Assembly: GCA_050747865.1 (NCBI GenBank)
Contig: JBOGJI010000052.1
Span: forward strand, 1-34,208
Length of the DNA stretch: 34,208 nucleotides
Direction of reading: 5' to 3'
Source of the DNA: JBOGJI01 sp050747865
GTDB taxonomy: Bacteria; Acidobacteriota; Thermoanaerobaculia; Multivoradales; JAHEKO01
Below are positions 8,276-14,890 of the stretch, one piece after another (positions within the stretch are counted from its first letter, which is position 1; the number at the start of each line of letters is the position of its first letter). Made by a program: the position numbers and the translations under genes. The notes under the pieces are model-generated. The model had not been told where the DNA came from. It was given only the letters and a program-made list of their open reading frames with translations, and searched no databases.

Positions 8276-9432
8276 GGGGCGGCTCCAAGCTCCTCCACCA
8301 GGCGGCCCACCACGGCGTCGGAGTCGAAATACGCTTCGGCGAGCTGCCGCGCGCGGGCGCGATGGATCGCGTAGTCGACGGCGATAGCCTCGGCGCCGGT
8401 CACCGCCTCCGCGAAGGTGCGGAACACGATCAGGCCCTCGCCGACGGGCACGTGGTCGCCGAGACCCGTGTCCTGCACCAGTGCCGGCCTGCCGGCGGCC
8501 AGGTAGCGCACCGTGCGGTCGCTGATCCAGCCGCAGCGGGTCTCGACGTAGATCCCCTGCGCCACCGAGAGCTCCGCCCCGGAGCCGCAGACGTAGCGGG
8601 CGTAGGAGTCCGGATCCGGCACCCGCTGGCGCGGATCGACGATCCGCCAGCCGTGCTGCCGCAGCGCGTCCAGGTCTTGGGCGTCCGCCGGATGGATGTC
8701 GAGGGCGATCTCCAGCGCAGCGGGCACGTGGGCGGGGAGGTCGAGGAACTTGCGGAACTCGTGCACCTTGAGGCCGAAGCTCCGTCCCTCGCGCTCGACG
8801 CGACCGAACGGGCCGCGCCAGGAGGCGACCGTGGTGAACGTCTCCAGGCCGCCGTCTTGCACCGGCCATTCGTCGAGCACCACCGGGGGCGGCAGGGGGC
8901 GCCACGAGACGCCGTTCATGGGAACCTCGCAACCCGATCGTCCGACGTTGAGCCCGACGGTGTAGTGGGCGTCGTGGCCGTCGATGCCGGTCCCGTCGAT
9001 GCCGTCGGCGCGCCAGTACTGCGTGAATCCGGGATCCAGGTCGACGTAGATCCTGCGGCGGAAGTGCCGGAGCAATGCGGGCAAGCGCAGATGGCCTCCC
9101 AGGTTGACGAGCAGCGCCGAATCCGCGGCCACCTGTTGGAGCCGCTGCAGCCTCGCGCCAACCAGCCTGTTGCCGTTGTCGTCGAGCAGCGCGCAACGGT
9201 CCGTCAGCCCGAACCGGCGCGTCACCTGGCGGAAGAAGGCGACCTGGACGGATCGCTCGGGCGGCACCGGCGTCCCCTGCGCGTCCGTGGCCACGTCGCG
9301 GGCCATTTGCTCGACGAACCAGACGTCGAATCCCAGTCGCCGCAGGGCCGCGACCCAGGTCATGCGCACCGAGGCGCCGCCGCCGTTTCCGGGCCTGTTG
9401 GCGAGCGCTCCGCCGACGACGACGGGGGTCAT
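8272..9432 (-). CDS. CgeB-like GT-B glycosyltransferase, paralogue 2
   Basis: 386 residues from ATG at 9432. It shares with paralogues 1 and 3 an N-terminal strand (TPVVVGGALA), VAALRRLGFDVWFVEQ, DLDPGFTQYW (131-140), FTTVASWRG, KVHEFRKFLDLP, and GWISDRTVRYLAAGRPALVQ (301-320) followed by DTGLGDHVPVGEGLIVF. The start is uncertain. ATG 9432 fits the N-termini of the paralogues but has no Shine-Dalgarno sequence. An in-frame GTG at 9489 has GGGAG 9 bases upstream and overlaps the preceding gene by 8 bases, which would add 19 residues encoded by the palindrome at 9442-9496. If ATG is right, the 49-base gap before it is the only real gap among the glycan genes. Substrates unknown. Confidence 0.83.
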   Translation of the reverse strand: MTPVVVGGALANRPGNGGGASVRMTWVAALRRLGFDVWFVEQMARDVATDAQGTPVPPERSVQVAFFRQVTRRFGLTDRCALLDDNGNRLVGARLQRLQQVAADSALLVNLGGHLRLPALLRHFRRRIYVDLDPGFTQYWRADGIDGTGIDGHDAHYTVGLNVGRSGCEVPMNGVSWRPLPPPVVLDEWPVQDGGLETFTTVASWRGPFGRVEREGRSFGLKVHEFRKFLDLPAHVPAALEIALDIHPADAQDLDALRQHGWRIVDPRQRVPDPDSYARYVCGSGAELSVAQGIYVETRCGWISDRTVRYLAAGRPALVQDTGLGDHVPVGEGLIVFRTFAEAVTGAEAIAVDYAIHRARARQLAEAYFDSDAVVGRLVEELGAAP

Positions 9433-9441
9433 GCCGGCTTG

Positions 9442-9496
9442 AGAGCCCGTGACTGAGTCTCGCGTGGGTCGCGCGCGAGGCTCAGTCACGGGCTCT
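9442..9496 (-). repeat. Large imperfect palindrome (22-bp stem hairpin) at a gene junction
   Basis: Arms 9442-9457 and 9481-9496 are perfectly complementary over 16 bases. After one mismatch (9458/9480), six more pairs follow (9459-9464 with 9474-9479), leaving a 9-base loop. The stop codon of paralogue 3 (9484-9482) and an alternative GTG start for paralogue 2 (9489) lie inside the stem; ATG 9432 lies just beyond it. There is no T-run, so it is not a typical intrinsic terminator. It could control translation reinitiation, stabilise mRNA ends or be a mobile palindromic repeat. Confidence 0.85.
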
Positions 9497-10666
9497 GACT
9501 CCCAGCCGGTCGAGGAGCCTGCCCAGCACCCGATCCGAGTCGAAGCACTCCTCGGCGACCCGGCGGGCCGCGGCCGCGTGGTGCCGCCGGTCCCGCGACA
9601 CCTCCGCCACCGCCGCGCGGGCCTCTTCGAAGTCGCGGAAGACGAGCAGGCCGTCCCCCGTGGGGTAGAGGTCCTCGAGCCCGGTGTCCTGGACGATCGC
9701 GGGCCTGCCGCTGGCCAGATAGCAGATGCTGCGATCGCTGAACCAGCCGCTGCGGGAGCGCACGTAGACGTCTTTGGCGACCATGAACTCGGCTCCCGAG
9801 CGCGCGATGTAGCACTGGTAGGACCAAGGGTTCGACGCCACTTCCAGCGGATCGACGAGCCGCCATCCGCTCGTCTCGAGCAGCGTCAGATCCCGCTGCT
9901 CGGCCTCGTCGATGTCGAGGGCGAGCTCGAACGAGGCGCCCGTCTGCGCCGGGAGGCCGGCGAACTTGCGGAACTCGTGGACCCTGAGGCCGTAGGTCTC
10001 CCCCGCGTATTCGATCGGCGCGTAACGTCCGCGCCACGTGCCGACGCTGGTGAACGGGCCGTCCCCGGGCGGTCTCGCCGGCCACAGGTCGAGCACGATC
10101 GGCTGGCTGGTGGTGATCCAGGTGAGGCCGCAGTCCGGGATGGTGCAGCCCTCCCTGCCGATGTTTCCGCCGATCGTCACCAGGTCGTCGTGGCCGGAGA
10201 AGACGTCGGCCCAGCCGAGCTCGCGCCACATCTGCCCGAAGCCGGGGTCGATGTCGAGAAAGACCCTTCGTCGGGCTGCTGCCAGGATCTCCTCGTCGTC
10301 GAGGTAGCCCATGACGTTGAGCAGGAGCTCCGCCTCGCGGACGCGCGCGAGCACCTCCCCGCGGCCCAGGCCGAAGGCCGTGGCGCCGCCGGCGGCGCTG
10401 CCGTTTTCGCCCAGGATCAGCGCGCAGGAGCGCTCCAGCCCGAATCCCCGCATGACGTCGACGAAGTAACGCAGGTTGAGGGACTCCCCGGCCGCTGCCG
10501 GCCTGCCCTCGTCGTCGACGCACATCTCGGGCTCCAGGCGGTCGAGGAAGAGCACACTCCACCCCAGCTTCTTGAGGCCCAGGACATACTGCAGCAGCAC
10601 CCAGGTGTGGCCGCCGCGAAGCGGCTTCTGCGCCAGTGACCCGGCTATGACGATCTCGCCAGCCAT
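9482..10666 (-). CDS. CgeB-like GT-B glycosyltransferase, paralogue 3
   Basis: 394 residues. The N-terminus EIVIAGSLAQ is followed by WVLLQYVLGLKKLGWSVLF. DIDPGFGQMW lies at 138-147, FTSVGTWRGRY near 205, LRVHEFRKFAGLP near 227, and SGWFSDRSICYLASGRPAIV (306-325) with QDTGLEDLYPTGDGLLVF closes the nucleotide-sugar half. It is closest in pattern to its neighbour paralogue 2 (shared VHEFRKF and QDTGL), suggesting tandem duplication. ATG at 10666 lies 22 bases inside the 3' end of the GT2-module gene, so translation is coupled. It probably adds one sugar in the shared pathway; specificity cannot be read from sequence. Confidence 0.85.
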   Translation of the reverse strand: MAGEIVIAGSLAQKPLRGGHTWVLLQYVLGLKKLGWSVLFLDRLEPEMCVDDEGRPAAAGESLNLRYFVDVMRGFGLERSCALILGENGSAAGGATAFGLGRGEVLARVREAELLLNVMGYLDDEEILAAARRRVFLDIDPGFGQMWRELGWADVFSGHDDLVTIGGNIGREGCTIPDCGLTWITTSQPIVLDLWPARPPGDGPFTSVGTWRGRYAPIEYAGETYGLRVHEFRKFAGLPAQTGASFELALDIDEAEQRDLTLLETSGWRLVDPLEVASNPWSYQCYIARSGAEFMVAKDVYVRSRSGWFSDRSICYLASGRPAIVQDTGLEDLYPTGDGLLVFRDFEEARAAVAEVSRDRRHHAAAARRVAEECFDSDRVLGRLLDRLGVRARD

Positions 10667-12057
10667 TGGGGCTCCCACAGCAGCCGATAGATCACACAAG
10701 TGTCGTCTTCCCATACGCGGTCGCCCGACAGCTCCAGGTGACGGGCGAGCCCCGCGTAGTGATCGAGCCACCAGAAGCTGTTGCAGGGGAGGACGAGGTA
10801 GCGGGCGCCCCGGCACCGCAGCTCTTCCAGGTGCGCGATGGCGGCTACGCTGTCCGGCGGATAGCCGTCGGGCATCGTCCGGCGGTCGGGGTAGTGCCAG
10901 CCGCGGCGCCGCGACAGGTGCAGCAGCGTCGGGTCCCACTTGTCGACGAAAGCGACCGGGTCCGAGGCCGGGACGACCTCACGCACCGTCCGCGCGATGC
11001 GGCGCAGGGTCTGTTCCCAGGCCGGATCGGTCTTGGCCGTGCGGCGGAGGCCGTCGGCCATCCGGCTGCCGTCGAGCTGTTCGACGAGCTCTCCCAGCAG
11101 CGCCCGCGAGGCGCGGTGCCCTGCGTATTCGTTCCCCTGCAGGGCGGCCGAGACCAGCCGCCACGCGTCGCGCTTGCGGCCCAGCGCCGGCCGGGCCCGC
11201 CAGGCGATGAGCAGGGCGTCGAGCACCAGGCGGCGCTCTCCGCGGGTCAAGAAGTCGGTGGCGCGCCGCAGGGCGCGCGCCGCCAGCGCCGCTCGCGCCT
11301 GCGACTCGAGCCGCCGCGGTTCCGGGATGCGAGACCGCCAGCGCCTGAAGACGCCGGAGATCGCATGCAGATCGCGCGACAGCTGGGCGCAGCCGGCCTC
11401 GGCCTTGCGGCTCAGGCTCTCGGAATGCCAGCGATATTGGGCCACCGGCCTCGCCGTATAGACGAAGTCTCCATGCAGGGCGAGGCGCAGCCACATCTCC
11501 CAGTCCTCGCTGCTCTCGAGCGCCGTCCGGTACGGACCCGCGGCGTCGTGCGCCTGACGGCGCACCAGCACCGTCGGCGCCGTGACGTAGTTGCGCAGTA
11601 CGAGCTCGCGGAAGGCCTGTGGACCCGGCTCCACCACGTCGCCCGGGAACGGCGGCGGCCAGCCCGGCAGGGGTCTCCCGCCTTCGTCGATCACGTCAAA
11701 GGCGCCGTGCGCGAGGACGGCCTGGGGGCGGGCTTCGAGCGCCGCGCTCTGTACGGCGAGCATGTCCGGGTGGTACCGGTCGTCGGCGTCGAGCCAGGCG
11801 ATGTAGCGTCCCTGGGCCACGGCCAGGCAGGCGTTGCGGTTGGCGGCGACTCCCAGCGGGCGCGGGTGGCGCAGGTAGCGCAGGCGCGGGTCGCGATGGG
11901 CGGCGACCACGGCGCCGGTCTGGTCGCGCGAGGCGTCGTCCGCGACGATCACTTCGAAATCCCGCAGCGTCTGACGAGAGACGCTATCCAGGGCTTCCGG
12001 AAGCCATCGCGCGCTGTCGCGCGACGGGATGCAGATGGAGACCAGAGGGCGTGTCAT
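10645..12057 (-). CDS. GT2 glycosyltransferase with extra C-terminal WWL module
   Basis: 470 residues. Residues 1-230 form a GT-A, family 2 domain: PLVSICIPSRDSARWLPEAL, FEVIVADDASRDQT, the metal-binding LDADDR (89-94) and SEDWEMWLRL (183-192) as the likely catalytic-base region. A helical linker (about 230-340) leads to a separate C-terminal domain (about 350-459) with GWHYPDRR, PPDSVAAIAHLEELRCRGAR, LVLPCNSFWWLDHY and DDTCVIYRL. The same domain ends the GT8-like protein encoded at 12884-14890. The GT2 domain should transfer a sugar from a nucleotide donor at the inner membrane face; the role of the module is unknown. ATG at 12057 overlaps the sulfotransferase stop (ATGA). Confidence 0.87.
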   Translation of the reverse strand: MTRPLVSICIPSRDSARWLPEALDSVSRQTLRDFEVIVADDASRDQTGAVVAAHRDPRLRYLRHPRPLGVAANRNACLAVAQGRYIAWLDADDRYHPDMLAVQSAALEARPQAVLAHGAFDVIDEGGRPLPGWPPPFPGDVVEPGPQAFRELVLRNYVTAPTVLVRRQAHDAAGPYRTALESSEDWEMWLRLALHGDFVYTARPVAQYRWHSESLSRKAEAGCAQLSRDLHAISGVFRRWRSRIPEPRRLESQARAALAARALRRATDFLTRGERRLVLDALLIAWRARPALGRKRDAWRLVSAALQGNEYAGHRASRALLGELVEQLDGSRMADGLRRTAKTDPAWEQTLRRIARTVREVVPASDPVAFVDKWDPTLLHLSRRRGWHYPDRRTMPDGYPPDSVAAIAHLEELRCRGARYLVLPCNSFWWLDHYAGLARHLELSGDRVWEDDTCVIYRLLWEPQWLARSS

Positions 12058-12887
12058 GAAGAGCCGGCAGTGGCCATTTCGCCGTGGATCCGCTCCTGCG
12101 CCCTGTCGAGCCCTTCCCGGGTCTCGTAGCCATGGCGCACGAGGTGCTCTCCGAGCAGCTCCAGACTGCGGAGCTGCTGCTCGGGGGTCAGATGGTCGGC
12201 CCAGTCGGAGCGTGTGACGTCCGCCTTGATGTCGCGGCTGGGAGTACAGAACGGGGTGCGATTCTCCTGTTGATTGCGGCAGAAGCGTTCGACCACCGGA
12301 TGGAGCTCGATGCCCAGGAAGTCGAAGATGCGCCTCGCGACGCCCAAGTCGTCCGCGATCAGCTCCTCGTAGCGGAGCTCGAAGTACTGGTCGGAAGGCA
12401 GCGCGCGACCAAACGCGCACCCGATGTCCAGATGCGTCGTCCACATGCGATGCACGCTCTCGAAGTCAATCCACACTCCGCGCAGCCCCGAGGTCACCAC
12501 GTCGCGCCCGTCGCGCACGATGTGGAGGAACTTTGTCCGCGGGTAGAGCTCCAGGATCGTCTCCAGGCAGCCGCGGTTGTGAGGGTGCGCGTAATGGGGG
12601 TTCTTGTCGCCCCACCAGCGGGCCTGGGGCGCCAGCTCGCGATAGAAGTCGCGGATGGTCCCCGGCAGCGTGCGACGCAGGTAGTCGACGAGCTCCTCCC
12701 GCTTGCGGTACGAGGTCCGCTCGTCGCCGGTCAGGCGACGGAAGACGTCATGGGCCCAGGCGAAGATGCGTGTCTCGTCGCTGACGTGGACCTCGGGGTG
12801 CTTGTTCAGGATCTGCACCAGGTAGGTTGTGCCCGATCGGGCGGCACCGTAGATCACGATGGGTGGGGTCAAGCCCGAGGCCGTCAT
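12054..12887 (-). CDS. PAPS-dependent sulfotransferase
   Basis: 277 residues, a compact single-domain sulfotransferase. The 5'-phosphosulfate loop is VIYGAARSGTTYLVQILNKH (11-30) with the classic RSGTTYL. WWGDKNPHYA (91-100) follows, then FLHIVRDGRDVVTSGLRG (120-137), the 3'-phosphate-binding RDxRDxxxS pattern. YEELIADDLGVARRIFDFLG is the usual helix after the core. It is not closely similar to the sulfotransferase encoded at 6929-8275, so the pathway probably makes two distinct sulfations (inference). It is expected to be cytoplasmic. The start overlaps the GT8-like stop and its stop overlaps the GT2 start, both as ATGA. Confidence 0.88.
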   Translation of the reverse strand: MTASGLTPPIVIYGAARSGTTYLVQILNKHPEVHVSDETRIFAWAHDVFRRLTGDERTSYRKREELVDYLRRTLPGTIRDFYRELAPQARWWGDKNPHYAHPHNRGCLETILELYPRTKFLHIVRDGRDVVTSGLRGVWIDFESVHRMWTTHLDIGCAFGRALPSDQYFELRYEELIADDLGVARRIFDFLGIELHPVVERFCRNQQENRTPFCTPSRDIKADVTRSDWADHLTPEQQLRSLELLGEHLVRHGYETREGLDRAQERIHGEMATAGSS

Positions 12888-14890
12888 CGCGCCCCTCCCC
12901 CTGCTGCCGAGCGGGGAGCCGAAGCGGCCTCCGCCCGCGTCCTTCGCCAAGGCCACCAGCGCCACTGCCACCAAAGCTGCGTCCCGGCGCCCTGCCGGGC
13001 GTCGCCGTTCCGTGCCCCGCGCAGGGCATAGATGACGCAGGAGTCGTCGTGGTGCGCGACCGGTCGATAGTGCGTTTCGAGATGGCGGCGGAAGCCCTCG
13101 TAATACTCCAACCACCACAGACCGGTCTTGGGGATGAGCAGGTAGCCCGCGCCCTTCTTGCGCAGCGCCTCCAGGTGCGCGATCGCCACCTTGCTGTCGG
13201 CCGGGTGATATCCGCCGTAGATGCCGCCTTCGGTCTGCGGGAAGTGCCAGCCCTCGGATCCACCCAGGTCGAGCAACCGGGAGTCTCCCTTGCTGACCAC
13301 GAGCACGTTGGACCCGGCAGGCAGGGTGGTCCGGACGACGTTCCGTATGCGCTCGATCAGCGAGAAGTAGGAGGACCGGGAGCCGGCGGCCGTGGTCGCC
13401 GGGCGAGTCTGACGGGGAGCGGATCCGGAGCTCGAGGCCGGAGGCGTACCTCCGACGGTCGCCTGCGCTTCCTCGTCGCGCACGAGCTCGGGCTCGAAGC
13501 GCATCTCGGCGCTGCCCCAACGACGTGCCCACTTCACGAACGGCTTGCGGTCGCGGCCGTCGACGTCCGGATAGGCCTGGGACAGGTCATACCGAATCTC
13601 GTAGAGCGTGCGCAGGAAGGGTGAGAGGCCGCCGGTCTCGGCGGCCGGCCTCGTCGCCCAGTCCAGGAACGACTCGTGCTCGCCGGTCGAGAAGGGATTC
13701 CCGAACCTGCCGCGCTCCTCGCGGTTCAGGTTCAGGTAGAGCTGGCGCAGGATGGGGTGGACGCGGATGCCGTTGTCGAAGCGCTCGAACCCGTATTCGC
13801 ACACCGCCGCCTCGTCGAACCCGTTCTCTCGCAGATACTTCGCGTAGAGGTCGAGCAGCGTTGCGAGAGGCGAGCCGGGAGCCACCTCCACGCGGTCCTG
13901 ATGTTTGGAGAGCTTCCGCGGCTCTCCGGGGTGGAAGCCGCTCAGGTGGAAGAACGACGCCGGCGTGCCGTTGACCAGGAAGTCCTCGCCGGCATGTGTG
14001 ATCGATCGCTCATGCAGGTTCCAGAACGCCACGTTGTAGGTCGGGTCGCGGAGGATCACGGTGCCGGGGAATAGGCTGGGCACCAGGTCGATCCATTTCT
14101 GATCGGTGAACAGACCCCTGGGCACGTCGATCCTGCAGCCGTCCTCCAGACGCTGCTCCCACCAGGTGAGGAACTCGTCGCTTTGCGGCGAGCGCTTGAG
14201 GGCGATGAAGCCCAGGTTGTACGCACCGGAGACCATGATGTCCTGCTCGCTCGGTCGTCTGCCGTCGACCGGCAGGGGCCGCATGATGTGCGGGGTGAGG
14301 ACGATGTCCCCTTCGCCGAGCGCGTCGCGCAGCTCCACGAGACGTCGCATGATCATGATGTCGGGATCGAAGTAGATGACCTCGTCCTCGCCATACTTCG
14401 AAAGCAGCAGGGAGAGCAGGTACGGCTTCACCGCCGTGCTGAACTCCACGACCCCGTACTTGAAGCACATCTCGTAGAGGTTCGGGATATCGAGCTCCTC
14501 GAGGTCGATCGAGGTCACGTCGACACCGACGTCCACGCCTTCCGGCAGCCCATCGACGACGAGCAGATAGAACCGGCTCTCCGGCTCGTGGCGAAGGAAC
14601 GTCCGGGCGACGGTGCGTGCCTGAGCCAGATAGTTGCGGCTGATGATGGTCACCGCCGTCAGCGGACGCTGCGGTCCCCACGCCTCGACCGCCGGCCGCC
14701 GGCGCCGGGGGGTGATCAGGCGATTCGCGTCGACCCCCAGGCGGGTCCGGACGAGCTCGTCGCGGGCGTCCAGGAGCAGCGAGCGGAGCAGGCGCTCCTG
14801 TTCCCGCAGCTGGGCGATGCGGTCCTGGAGCTCCGTCTCGCGGGAGCTCGCAGCTTCGGCGATGGGTAGGATGCGCGTCGTCATCTCCAT
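12884..14890 (-). CDS. GT8-like GT-A glycosyltransferase with C-terminal WWL module and Trp-rich tail
   Basis: 668 residues. A coiled-coil-like start (about 17-50) is followed by a GT-A domain (about 75-400): AVTIISRNYLAQARTVARTF, KPYLLSLLLSKY, VIYFDPDIMI (171-180, with the metal-binding DPD), YNLGFIALKR, FTDQKWIDLVPSLFP and YNVAFWNLHER. These match GT8-like transferases. After a Ser/Thr/Pro linker (about 480-507) comes the module shared with the GT2 neighbour (508-624): GWHFPQTEGG, HPADSKVAIAHLEALRKKGA, LLIPKTGLWWLEYY, DDSCVIYAL. The last 44 residues include LWWQWRWWPWRR (639-650), which is odd. ATG 14890 or ATG 14884 could be the start; the second overlaps the upstream stop as ATGA. Confidence 0.85.
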   Translation of the reverse strand: MEMTTRILPIAEAASSRETELQDRIAQLREQERLLRSLLLDARDELVRTRLGVDANRLITPRRRRPAVEAWGPQRPLTAVTIISRNYLAQARTVARTFLRHEPESRFYLLVVDGLPEGVDVGVDVTSIDLEELDIPNLYEMCFKYGVVEFSTAVKPYLLSLLLSKYGEDEVIYFDPDIMIMRRLVELRDALGEGDIVLTPHIMRPLPVDGRRPSEQDIMVSGAYNLGFIALKRSPQSDEFLTWWEQRLEDGCRIDVPRGLFTDQKWIDLVPSLFPGTVILRDPTYNVAFWNLHERSITHAGEDFLVNGTPASFFHLSGFHPGEPRKLSKHQDRVEVAPGSPLATLLDLYAKYLRENGFDEAAVCEYGFERFDNGIRVHPILRQLYLNLNREERGRFGNPFSTGEHESFLDWATRPAAETGGLSPFLRTLYEIRYDLSQAYPDVDGRDRKPFVKWARRWGSAEMRFEPELVRDEEAQATVGGTPPASSSGSAPRQTRPATTAAGSRSSYFSLIERIRNVVRTTLPAGSNVLVVSKGDSRLLDLGGSEGWHFPQTEGGIYGGYHPADSKVAIAHLEALRKKGAGYLLIPKTGLWWLEYYEGFRRHLETHYRPVAHHDDSCVIYALRGARNGDARQGAGTQLWWQWRWWPWRRTRAEAASAPRSAAGGGAR

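Noticed and set aside
6560..8374. Plus-strand open frame of about 600 codons opposite the sulfotransferase gene
   Set aside because: It has repetitive Arg/His/Leu/Gln composition and no recognisable domain; the minus strand has both PAPS-binding motifs.
9442..9496. Reading the palindrome as a Rho-independent terminator
   Set aside because: There is no T-run on either side, and it lies inside a run of tightly coupled genes that should be transcribed together.
12941..12976. An encoded antimicrobial peptide
   Set aside because: The Trp-rich stretch is an in-frame tail of a glycosyltransferase without its own start, ribosome-binding site or processing signal.
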